IMG/VR virus record: IMGVR_UViG_3300046821_000143 | Coordinates: 1 to 20,261 of that record | Reading direction: 5' to 3' (one strand) | From: a virus | DNA: 20,261 nucleotides | Shown here: positions 14,978 to 20,261 of the stretch, in pieces | Numbering within the stretch: position 1 is the stretch's first letter | How the letters are laid out: the number at the start of each line of letters is the position of its first letter | Position numbers and translations under genes: made by a program | Notes under the pieces: generated by a model | Databases searched by the model: none | What the model was told of the DNA's origin: nothing | Seen by the model: only the letters and a program-made list of their open reading frames with translations

Positions 14978-15077
14978 CTCTACAACCCCACTCAATACTA
15001 TATTTATCTTTAGGACACCCACGATACTCGCCAATTAATAGACCTGCTACGAAGGCGAGAAGTATAAGAAGCTTCAT
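14967..15077 (-). CDS. 36-residue single-pass membrane or secreted peptide
   Basis: From the ATG at 15077 (GAGGGG upstream, ATGA overlap with the previous stop). Residues 1-14 (MKLLILLAFVAGLL) are hydrophobic and act as a signal anchor or signal peptide. The rest is short and polar with two cysteines (EYRGC, EWGC). A longer frame to 15167 runs antiparallel to nothing but overlaps the upstream gene, and its earlier start lacks a clear site. The function is unknown. Confidence 0.6.
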   Translation of the reverse strand: MKLLILLAFVAGLLIGEYRGCPKDKYSIEWGCRDEQ

Positions 15078-15256
15078 CTCCCACCCCTCACTATCAACAT
15101 TATTATTTGTTCTATTCCTATCTTCATTGTGAATAGCCCTACTGATAACCAGGCCACGTTTTTCCAATTAGAGACGAAGGATTTTATTTTCTCAAAGCGA
15201 GTTTTTATCTCAGTAAGTGTTAGGATTCTTTCTGCTAGCACTAGATTGATTTTCAT
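15074..15256 (-). CDS. Small protein with one C-terminal membrane segment
   Basis: 60 residues, with AGAGGT 4 bases before the ATG. The N-terminal half is an amphipathic basic helix (TLTEIKTRFEKIKSFVSNW). Residues about 33-56 (VAWLSVGLFTMKIGIEQIIMLIV) are a membrane segment. It is directly followed by another tiny membrane peptide. The pair might act together at the inner membrane. No family is recognised. Confidence 0.6.
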   Translation of the reverse strand: MKINLVLAERILTLTEIKTRFEKIKSFVSNWKNVAWLSVGLFTMKIGIEQIIMLIVRGGR

Positions 15257-15258
15257 AA

Positions 15259-15612
15259 CTACCTCTCACACACAAATTTAAGTTCTATCCATTCGAGTTT
15301 ATCTTTAGATATTCCATCAGTGTAAAAATGCTCCTCATTTTCATATAGACATATTGATGCTAAAGGGATTTCACTATTCAGCATCTTATAAAAAACTTGA
15401 TACCACTTCCTTTTCTGTTCTGGTCTACGAATAAGGATTAAGAGTGGATGGGTGTGGTTTGTACTTATTCTTCCGTCTATCGTGAAGGTGTTTATGTCCT
15501 TAATGAATAATGGATATGTAATGCCCATATTATCCTCTAGTACATATTCCTTATCGCCCATTGGGATGTAGCGAACTATGTCACCTGCCATAAACTCTTG
15601 TCTTACTATCAT
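15259..15612 (-). CDS. Unknown protein
   Basis: 117 residues; GAGG lies 5-6 bases before the ATG. Mixed alpha/beta: MAGDIVRYIPMGDKEYVL near the start resembles a small beta-barrel opening, and HPLLILIRRPEQKRKWYQVFY forms the middle. No motif is recognised, and there is no membrane segment or signal peptide. Confidence 0.65.
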   Translation of the reverse strand: MIVRQEFMAGDIVRYIPMGDKEYVLEDNMGITYPLFIKDINTFTIDGRISTNHTHPLLILIRRPEQKRKWYQVFYKMLNSEIPLASICLYENEEHFYTDGISKDKLEWIELKFVCER

Positions 15613-15630
15613 TGCATCCTCACTAATAGT

Positions 15631-15834
15631 TTATTGTTCATCTTGATATTCCTCGACTGCTAGTTCTATATTTAATTCTTTTGCTATTTCTAATATACTT
15701 TGAACCATAGAGGCCCAATTACCAATGTCGTAAGCGTCCCACGAAATATCTTGTGTTTGACGTAGACTAAGTTCTTGGGATTCACAGTCTGTTAGTAATG
15801 ACTGTAAGTGACCTTGTAATAATTGTTTATTCAT
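15631..15834 (-). CDS. Unknown small acidic helical protein
   Basis: 67 residues, mostly helical, with a strongly acidic C-terminus (ELAVEEYQDEQ). The start overlaps the stop of the HNH gene upstream (ATGA), so it may be translated by coupling. No family is recognised. Confidence 0.65.
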   Translation of the reverse strand: MNKQLLQGHLQSLLTDCESQELSLRQTQDISWDAYDIGNWASMVQSILEIAKELNIELAVEEYQDEQ

Positions 15835-16271
15835 ACATTTAATCCCTTCCTTTTTAAATATCTATTATGCATACAAACTCTACAATCCCTAGCAAGTGCG
15901 TTTTTTCTCCTGTATGTGTTTTCATAAGAAAATACGTGTCCATGTTTACAGTGGGTTTTAATCTTGTTTGCTGCTGATGTGCTATTACTATTATTTAAAA
16001 CATTTTCTCTATTGCTGACCTCTCTGAGATGATCGGGATTACAACATAGCCTATTTTTGCAAATATGATCTATTACCAGTCCACTATTTATTCTTCCGTG
16101 GAACATTAAATAGCTACACCTATGAGAGTAGTAGTACTTTCCATTAATATGGAATTTGCCATATCCATTTTTCTTACTATTGGAATAACCTGTCCAGTTC
16201 CAGCAGTTACCATCGGATATTGAAATTTTAGATATAAATTTTATGTGGTCAAATTCTGGTATTTCTTTCAT
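15831..16271 (-). CDS. HNH endonuclease (paralog A)
   Basis: 146 residues. A cysteine/His frame (CWNWTGY, HRCSY) is followed by the HNH core VIDHICKNRLCCNPDHLREV (about 65-85), with the catalytic DH and N-H positions. A second zinc pair follows (HCKHGH, CRVC). This matches phage HNH_3-type homing endonucleases that nick or cut at defined sites. It is a clear paralog of the gene at 17910-18368: both begin with (I)PEFDHIKFISKI and share the core. GGTG lies 4 bases before the ATG. It is free-standing between small genes. Confidence 0.88.
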   Translation of the reverse strand: MKEIPEFDHIKFISKISISDGNCWNWTGYSNSKKNGYGKFHINGKYYYSHRCSYLMFHGRINSGLVIDHICKNRLCCNPDHLREVSNRENVLNNSNSTSAANKIKTHCKHGHVFSYENTYRRKNALARDCRVCMHNRYLKRKGLNV

Positions 16272-16274
16272 GCT

Positions 16275-16586
16275 TCACCACGATAGACAGTAGTAAGTTT
16301 CACCATCTACTTTCCAAGTAAATAAAGCGTCATCTAGTGATGACTTCGAATAGTCTGACACTTCATTAGGTGTGACTATTTCAGCATTAATTGAGTAATT
16401 ATCTGCTAAATTGCTAACATCTATCAGGTCACTTGTTTTGACTCCGATATCACTCAATAATTGTGCCATTGCTTCCTTTTCAGGTTCAGACATAAAGTGA
16501 TTAAAGTTTTCTGCTCTCGTGGAAATACGCTCGACAAGGTCAAGTGATTGGTCGTAAGTTAAATAGTTAATTGTTTCATTTTTCAT
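16275..16586 (-). CDS. Unknown acidic protein
   Basis: 103 residues. The first 50 residues are helical (LDLVERISTRAENFNHFM, EKEAMAQLLSDIGVK). The C-terminal part is beta-type (LFTWKVDGETYYCLSW). A GGAG site lies a little far (about 9 bases) upstream. No motif is recognised. Confidence 0.65.
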   Translation of the reverse strand: MKNETINYLTYDQSLDLVERISTRAENFNHFMSEPEKEAMAQLLSDIGVKTSDLIDVSNLADNYSINAEIVTPNEVSDYSKSSLDDALFTWKVDGETYYCLSW

Positions 16587-16587
16587 T

Positions 16588-16866
16588 TTACTCGTCTCCT
16601 CTAATTGTTCCGAAATACATTAGCGTTAAGTCCCCTTCACTTTCCTGGTACACGATATCGTCGATATAAATCATGTATGGATGCGCATGCTCGTCTTTTT
16701 TACTGTTAAGATATTTGAGCAATTCGCTGCGATCTTCGAAGGATAAAGAATTATAACTATGCTGAGAAAAATACGGCTGAAAATATATTTTACCATCACG
16801 CTCCATCATATCCGAGTCGCTAGTATGGCCTGAAATTGCATAATGCGGTCTAGTAACGTGAATCAT
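16588..16866 (-). CDS. Unknown protein
   Basis: 92 residues, start in ATGA overlap with the gene before. Mixed alpha/beta with many Tyr, Ser, His and Asp residues. No signal peptide, membrane segment or catalytic motif is visible. No family is recognised. Confidence 0.65.
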   Translation of the reverse strand: MIHVTRPHYAISGHTSDSDMMERDGKIYFQPYFSQHSYNSLSFEDRSELLKYLNSKKDEHAHPYMIYIDDIVYQESEGDLTLMYFGTIRGDE

Positions 16867-17048
16867 TTTTTACCCCATTTATTTGTTTTGTCGTTGTAGT
16901 AAATATATCCAATAGATTCAAATTCCTTAACAGTCGCAAGAAGTTTAGCGTTACCTATGGGATATTTAAAACCTAAGTCATTTGTGGCATTTAATGCTAT
17001 TATTAAATCTTTAATTTGCTTCTTTTCTTTTGTGCTTAGTGCGCTCAT
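16863..17048 (-). CDS. Unknown small basic protein
   Basis: 61 residues, in ATGA overlaps on both sides. A basic N-terminal helix (STKEKKQIKDLIIALNATND) is followed by a short Gly/Tyr-rich end. It may be a winged-helix-like or partner-binding mini-protein; nothing decides this. Confidence 0.6.
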   Translation of the reverse strand: MSALSTKEKKQIKDLIIALNATNDLGFKYPIGNAKLLATVKEFESIGYIYYNDKTNKWGKK

Positions 17049-17386
17049 TTTATACCTACTTTTCTGGTCTTCTTTGATGCTTCAACTTCTTTATGCTTGA
17101 AAGGAATGACATTTTCAGACTGATCGGGTTCTTGGTAGACGCTACCTATGCCTTGCTTCCAAGCTGAAGCTTGCGACGACATTAGAGTTTGCATGGCACG
17201 TTCCGAATAATTCTTGTAATGAGCGTTACGTCCTATGCTTCCATTGCTTATTTGATAATAAATGGTTCCTTTTGGCGCATATGCTTTGACGTCAATGTAA
17301 GGCAAAACTCCAGTCGGGTCATCTGCGACTGTGTCGTCAGAGTGCATACGAGTTTTTCGTAGTGCGAATTTTTTTGTTATCCACAT
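17045..17386 (-). CDS. Unknown protein
   Basis: 113 residues, with AGGAG 6 bases before the ATG. The middle (about 25-70) is beta-type (YIDVKAYAPKGTIYYQISNG). The C-terminus is a charged, Lys-rich tail. It contains no recognisable motif. Confidence 0.65.
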   Translation of the reverse strand: MWITKKFALRKTRMHSDDTVADDPTGVLPYIDVKAYAPKGTIYYQISNGSIGRNAHYKNYSERAMQTLMSSQASAWKQGIGSVYQEPDQSENVIPFKHKEVEASKKTRKVGIK

Positions 17387-17395
17387 AAATTTCTC

Positions 17396-17623
17396 CTAAT
17401 AATTAATTGCTTCATAAACATTGTCGTCGATATTGCTGTCTTCCCATTCAACGTGGAAGTCTCCCGAATAACCTGAACCATCACAACTTTTGCAAAACTC
17501 CCGCGCATCATCCACACAAGCGCAGCGATTAGCGTCTAGTACTGTGTCCACCTCTGGAGAGTTATGAGGGCCTTGATAAAGAATTTTTCCAGTCCAACAT
17601 ATAATTTTAATATTTGGATTCAT
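17396..17623 (-). CDS. Small DnaJ-like zinc-finger protein (CxxCxGxG)
   Basis: 75 residues. Cys34/Cys36 (RCACVDD) and a CxxCxGxG motif (Cys44-Lys-Ser-Cys47-Asp-Gly-Ser-Gly) form one DnaJ-type zinc site, with the paired cysteines spaced unusually (CxC rather than CxxC). Only one such motif is present, against four in DnaJ, so this is a stand-alone mini-finger like those of some phage and plasmid proteins. It could bind unfolded protein or nucleic acid. ATGA overlap with the gene before. Confidence 0.65.
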   Translation of the reverse strand: MNPNIKIICWTGKILYQGPHNSPEVDTVLDANRCACVDDAREFCKSCDGSGYSGDFHVEWEDSNIDDNVYEAINY

Positions 17624-17913
17624 ATTAACCTCATTTCTATACTATCAGCTAAATAACGCCACGAATTAAATGCCTTATTAACATAATCTTGGATCCCAAC
17701 GTGAAAAGCTTCGGGTTCAATTTCAGCTCTATAACCATACTGTGAGATGACTGGGAATAATTTCCTATCAGATAAGGCCCAAAATTGACTTAGAATCTCA
17801 TTTTTAAAGTCGCTATAATCAACTTGCTTTCCTCTCCTGTCATGCTCGCCAACAAAATCAGCGTCAATAATTCGCTTACATTGTGCAAGTGTCATATGCT
17901 TAACTCGACTCAT
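17620..17913 (-). CDS. Unknown protein
   Basis: 97 residues. Mainly helical and charged, with a His/Asp/Arg-rich N-terminal part (DADFVGEHDRRGKQVDYSDF). It overlaps both neighbours by ATGA. No family is recognised. Confidence 0.65.
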   Translation of the reverse strand: MSRVKHMTLAQCKRIIDADFVGEHDRRGKQVDYSDFKNEILSQFWALSDRKLFPVISQYGYRAEIEPEAFHVGIQDYVNKAFNSWRYLADSIEMRLI

Positions 17914-18368
17914 ACTAACCCCATTTTTAGTTTAGATACTTTCTTTCTTCTTCCTGATATAGAATGTTTATTTGCGCATTTTCTACATGTCCTAGACCCA
18001 TGGGCCGAATATCTAGTATTTTCTTCATTAAACTCATGTCCTCTTTTGCAATGAGTTTTTTTAGAATTTAAAGCAGACATTGATCCAGAGTTTTCTAGCG
18101 TATTTAGTGTTCTTGTAACCTGTCTTAAGTGATCAGGGTTTACGCATTTTTTATTCATACACATGTGATCGATTACCAGGCTATCTAAAAGCTCCCCATT
18201 AAATAAATAGTAACTACACCTATGAGCTAGAAATGCCTTACTTTTGAAAGAAAACCTTCCGTAACCATAAAATATATTGCCCTGCCATTCCCAGCACCCA
18301 GATTTAGCCACTTTTATCTTGCTAATGAATTTAATATGGTCAAATTCTGGAATTTTAACCGCTTTCAT
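17910..18368 (-). CDS. HNH endonuclease (paralog B)
   Basis: 152 residues. It has the same plan as the 15831-16271 protein: a short N-terminal helix (IPEFDHIKFISKI, identical in both), CWEWQG, HRCSY, the HNH core VIDHMCMNKKCVNPDHLRQV, then HCKRGH and CRKC zinc pairs. The C-terminus is basic (GRRKKVSKLK). It should cut DNA at a site of its own. It differs from its paralog by a shorter CWxW loop and a longer basic tail. The ATG overlaps the previous stop by one base. Confidence 0.88.
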   Translation of the reverse strand: MKAVKIPEFDHIKFISKIKVAKSGCWEWQGNIFYGYGRFSFKSKAFLAHRCSYYLFNGELLDSLVIDHMCMNKKCVNPDHLRQVTRTLNTLENSGSMSALNSKKTHCKRGHEFNEENTRYSAHGSRTCRKCANKHSISGRRKKVSKLKMGLV

Positions 18369-18643
18369 TACAAACCCCCCTTAAAGCACTGATTCATTAC
18401 TACTGTACAGTCGATTTTAGCCATTCTGACAGGTTTTCTAGCCTTGGCCTTAACTACCCTAGCCTCAAGCTTATTTTTAGCTAATTTGACTGAACTTGCG
18501 TGGCATAACCTATCATCCAGTCTATAATAATAATTTACTGGGCATTTATATCCAACCAAGTAGGTATCATGACGCTCTGATCTAATAATCCTGGAATTAT
18601 GAGCACAGCTAGTAAATAATAAACACAATAATACAATTTTCAT
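18368..18643 (-). CDS. Small cysteine-rich lipoprotein
   Basis: 91 residues. Residues 1-12 are a short signal sequence ending in a lipobox, LFTS-Cys13, so the mature protein should be lipid-anchored in the host envelope. Four more cysteines (34, 47, 79, 86) could form two disulfides in the periplasm. The middle is basic. Possible roles are superinfection exclusion or a lysis accessory role, but there is no spanin-like Pro-rich stretch and no partner gene. It lies in the early, non-structural cluster, which favours a host-envelope change over a lysis role. Confidence 0.72.
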   Translation of the reverse strand: MKIVLLCLLFTSCAHNSRIIRSERHDTYLVGYKCPVNYYYRLDDRLCHASSVKLAKNKLEARVVKAKARKPVRMAKIDCTVVMNQCFKGGL

Positions 18644-18873
18644 TTTATTCCCCTTAATATAATTTCACTCTTATTACTCTTATCTACCCATTCAATACTC
18701 GCCCCAGGATTCGCCCTAATAATCCCATTAACGACTGAATCATCTTTATGGCCCTTGAATAATATGCGGCCATCTAGCTTGATTTCGATTTCAGACTGAC
18801 GGTTGTAGTGCTTCTTATGAGCACTCTTCTCGTCATTAGCTCTTTTTTTAAACCATGATGACTTACTCGACAT
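18640..18873 (-). CDS. Unknown basic protein
   Basis: 77 residues from the ATG at 18873, which has GAGAGGT 4-5 bases upstream. A frame to 18912 exists, but its ATG has no such site and lies in the gene before. The N-terminal third is basic (WFKKRANDEKSAHKKHYNRQ). The rest is a small alpha/beta fold with IEIKLDGRILFKG. No family is recognised. Confidence 0.65.
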   Translation of the reverse strand: MSSKSSWFKKRANDEKSAHKKHYNRQSEIEIKLDGRILFKGHKDDSVVNGIIRANPGASIEWVDKSNKSEIILRGIK

Positions 18874-19018
18874 TATTACCTCTCGACTCCAAGACCTCAA
18901 CTCGGTCACCATTTCTAATCAACCATCTTGCTGAATCAATAGTTCGGTAATGGGCCATTGCTAGCTCAAGGTCTTCGTAGTCCAAGTTTTCCAGATTAAA
19001 TAAAATTATAGAGTACAT
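18863..19018 (-). CDS. Unknown 51-residue protein
   Basis: The frame runs from the ATG at 19018 to TAA at 18863. The ATG overlaps the stop of the gene before (TAATG), and the 3' end overlaps the next gene by 11 bp. It opens with MYSIILFNLENLDYEDLELA, then a Trp/Arg-containing helix (ARWLIRNGDRVEVL). It fills an otherwise empty 145-bp space, which supports it. No motif is recognised. Confidence 0.65.
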   Translation of the reverse strand: MYSIILFNLENLDYEDLELAMAHYRTIDSARWLIRNGDRVEVLESRGNNVE

Positions 19019-19257
19019 TACATTTTACCTACAGCTAAACGCTCTTTAATTGACTCGGTAACCACAAGCATGACCATTGACTCAAGATTATCCATCTCAG
19101 CTTCACAATTTACTGCGCTGTGGTATTTGATCAGGTGTCTAATATGCTTAAAGGAGTGTAACGCTTCAAGTCTGGTAATCTCCATTCTTTCCAATAACTC
19201 AATAAGAGCTTTCATTCTATTAATCACATGCTCAAAATTCATTTCATTACCTTTCAT
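19018..19257 (-). CDS. First gene of the leftward early operon, unknown helical protein
   Basis: 79 residues from the ATG at 19257, or 74 from the ATG at 19242. The first has GGGGGA six bases upstream, the second AAAGG seven bases upstream; the sequence does not decide between them. All helical, with a Met/Leu-rich core (MKALIELLERMEITRLEALHSF). It sits right after the consensus promoter, so it is one of the first phage proteins made. No motif is recognised. Confidence 0.6.
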   Translation of the reverse strand: MKGNEMNFEHVINRMKALIELLERMEITRLEALHSFKHIRHLIKYHSAVNCEAEMDNLESMVMLVVTESIKERLAVGKM

Positions 19258-19271
19258 AATCAATCCCCCGT

Positions 19272-19307
19272 TGAAAACAAGATAAAATAAGTGAATACGA
19301 TTGTCAA
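19272..19307 (-). promoter_or_regulatory. Sigma-70-like promoter for the leftward early operon
   Basis: On the - strand: -35 TTGACA (19302-19307, 6/6), a 17-bp spacer, and -10 TATCTT (19279-19284, 4/6). The transcript start would be near 19272, 15-30 bases before the first ATG. It shares TGTTGACAA with the promoter at 8742-8747, and lies just outside the left arm of the inverted repeat. Confidence 0.62.
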
Positions 19308-19320
19308 CAATAATAATTCA

Positions 19321-19436
19321 ATTAAGTTTTTACTAACGGTTCGTTAAGTTGGTTAAGTGAAAATTAACTGGGAATTAACGGGTTACAGCTTATTCCTTAA
19401 TGTTGCTAATGAATTGAGGTGCCAAAACAGAACATC
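19321..19436 (+). repeat. Left arm of a 116-bp imperfect inverted repeat
   Basis: Compared with the reverse complement of 19528-19643, it aligns without gaps over 116 positions, about 82 identical by hand count. Matching blocks include TTACTAACGGTTC(G/A)TTAAG, TTAACTGGG(A/G)ATTAAC, TTCCTTAATGT and AAAACAGAACATC. TTAA occurs at 19322, 19344, 19353, 19364, 19375 and 19397. Confidence 0.88.
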
Positions 19437-19527
19437 TTCTTTTTTTTTAATCATCAAAATACCTATATAAAAAAAATACTCTTTTTTTATTGTGTATATA
19501 CAATCACGAAGAGTGAAAAAAAAAATG
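19437..19527 (+). other. AT-rich core of the inverted repeat (possible DNA-unwinding element)
   Basis: 91 bp between the two arms. It is very AT-rich: a T-run (19438-19448 region) on the left, an A-run (19515-19525) on the right, TATATAAAAAAAAT in the middle, and the perfect palindrome GTATATAC at 19494-19501. Such a core flanked by binding arrays is typical of replication origins or strong divergent control regions. Short A-tracts also bend DNA. No gene is seen here. Confidence 0.5.
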
Positions 19528-19643
19528 GATGTTCTGTTTTACCACCTAGGAAACGCTCGTACATTAAGGAAAACTCCCTAACCTGTTAATCCCCAGTTAA
19601 AAAATAATTAATAGACTTAATGAACCGTTAGTAATATCTTAAT
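19528..19643 (-). repeat. Right arm of the 116-bp imperfect inverted repeat
   Basis: Mirror copy of 19321-19436. TTAA occurs at 19564, 19586, 19597, 19608, 19617 and 19639, so the spacings (22, 11, 11, 9, 22) are the exact mirror image of the left arm. It ends 18 bp before the ATG of the next gene and overlaps no coding frame. Confidence 0.88.
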
Positions 19644-19660
19644 GAAAAAAAGGAGGAAAA

Positions 19661-20203
19661 ATGCCAAGAAAAAAAAGAGTTTATGATGAGAATGGAAAGG
19701 TTGTACCAACTTTCAAAGAGTTAGGAATCACCCCACAAATTGAGCAGAGCAAAATGGAAATGGGTCGAGAGCTGTATCAAGATTGGTATGAAAAGAAAGT
19801 TGAAGCATGGCAACTAGTAAATGAACCAAAGATTCAGCAAGAAAAGATGGCAAAGGCCGCAAAAGAGAAACTTAAGGAGGTTAATCACTGGTATAACGAA
19901 ATGCCAAAAACTAAAGTTAGATCATTAATATTATCAGCTGCGTCGAAAAAAGACGTAGTATTTGAGGTTTTCTTGACCAAAATTAAGATGACCTCACCTC
20001 TTTATATGTATTACTTAAATCTAATCAGCAGAATAGAGGAAGAGAATCTAGATATTCCCACTATTGAATATAGTAAGTTAACCAGGTTTCCTAAGTATTC
20101 ACGAAAAGATGATAAGTTAATAGGTTCATCTCATACATTTGTTGCTATGTTTACTAGCTGCTTTCCACCAGATAGAAGATCATCTAAGTCATTAATGCTT
20201 TAA
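19661..20203 (+). CDS. Unknown basic helical protein; first rightward gene after the inverted repeat
   Basis: 180 residues, with a near-perfect AGGAGG 5 bases before the ATG, the strongest site in the window. The N-terminus is very basic (MPRKKRVYDENGK). Residues about 25-90 are long helices rich in Lys, Glu, Gln and Trp (ELYQDWYEKKVEAWQ, KMAKAAKEKLKE). The C-terminal half is helical with a basic end. Size, charge and place at the start of a rightward unit would suit a terminase small subunit, an initiator or a regulator, but no family motif is recognised and none of these is shown. It may bind the adjoining inverted repeat. Confidence 0.75.
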   Translation: MPRKKRVYDENGKVVPTFKELGITPQIEQSKMEMGRELYQDWYEKKVEAWQLVNEPKIQQEKMAKAAKEKLKEVNHWYNEMPKTKVRSLILSAASKKDVVFEVFLTKIKMTSPLYMYYLNLISRIEEENLDIPTIEYSKLTRFPKYSRKDDKLIGSSHTFVAMFTSCFPPDRRSSKSLML

Positions 20204-20205
20204 CC

Positions 20206-20225
20206 GCTAGGGCGAATGCCCTAGC
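20206..20225 (+). terminator. Perfect 8-bp hairpin after the 180-residue gene
   Basis: GCTAGGGC and GCCCTAGC pair fully around a GAAT tetraloop, 2 bases after the stop codon. The following bases (TTCTATCTATCT) are pyrimidine-rich but not a clean T-run, so this is a weak intrinsic terminator, a processing site or an mRNA-stabilising hairpin. Confidence 0.5.
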
Positions 20226-20261
20226 TTCTATCTATCTGCCCAGGTGAATTGCATGTAAGTT

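Noticed and set aside
14967-15256. Rz/Rz1-type spanin pair
   Set aside because: The small peptide has no clear lipobox or Pro-rich body, and the larger one has its membrane segment at the C-terminus, the wrong end for an inner-membrane spanin.
17824-18054. + strand frame of 76 residues
   Set aside because: It covers the end of the HNH gene and the start of another - strand gene; no ribosome site or motif.
19070-19285. + strand frame of 71 residues
   Set aside because: Antisense to the first gene of the early operon and crosses its promoter; no Shine-Dalgarno.
19600-19660. Rightward sigma-70 promoter for the 180-residue gene
   Set aside because: AT-rich hexamers such as AATAAT and TAATAT exist, but none has a fitting -35; the promoter may be of another type or lie in the inverted repeat.

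Overview
The window looks like part of the genome of a tailed, double-stranded DNA phage (or a prophage of one) with low GC content and tightly packed genes. Most junctions are ATGA or TAATG overlaps. Ribosome binding sites are mostly plain Shine-Dalgarno (GGAG/AGGA/GAGG), and the two clear promoters match the bacterial sigma-70 consensus. The host cannot be named from the sequence. Its use of SD sites and sigma-70-like promoters argues against a Bacteroidetes-type host. No integrase, tRNA, insertion sequence or CRISPR array was seen.

Region 1 (1-5642, + strand) is the end of the virion-protein operon. It holds the 3' end of a probable tail/beta-propeller protein, a small beta-rich tail protein, a Gly/Ala-rich protein resembling P22-type ejection proteins, two small unknown proteins, and two large proteins (396 and 664 aa) that fill the place of DNA-ejection (internal virion) proteins. 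This order suggests a podovirus-like particle.

Region 2 (5634-13539, - strand) is a replication and recombination module. In transcription order (right to left) it has a PrimPol-DUF3987 primase/helicase fusion, a NUMOD4-HNH homing endonuclease, a small unknown protein, an SF2 helicase with a zinc ribbon, an unknown small protein, a Sak4-like RecA-fold ATPase, a DUF669 protein with an SSB-like acidic tail, a Cas4/RecB-like Fe-S PD-(D/E)XK nuclease, and a DnaQ-like DEDDh exonuclease. A small Cro-like HTH gene (8766-8969) lies on the opposite strand inside this module. It faces a consensus sigma-70 promoter that serves the genes downstream of it.

Region 3 (13572-19257, - strand) is a train of about 19 small genes, probably early accessory or host-takeover genes. 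They include zinc-binding mini-proteins, a DUF3307-like membrane protein, small membrane proteins, a lipoprotein and two paralogous HNH endonucleases. A second consensus promoter (about 19279-19307) sits at the head of this leftward operon.

Region 4 (19264-19660) is a roughly 400-bp non-coding region between the leftward operon and a rightward gene (19661-20203). It holds the most unusual feature of the window. Two 116-bp arms (19321-19436 and 19528-19643) form a gapless imperfect inverted repeat, about 71% matched by hand count. Each arm has six TTAA sites in mirror-image positions, spaced 22, 9, 11, 11 and 22 bp, around a 91-bp AT-rich core. This looks like a two-fold symmetric protein-binding array, for example a replication origin or a master divergent control region.
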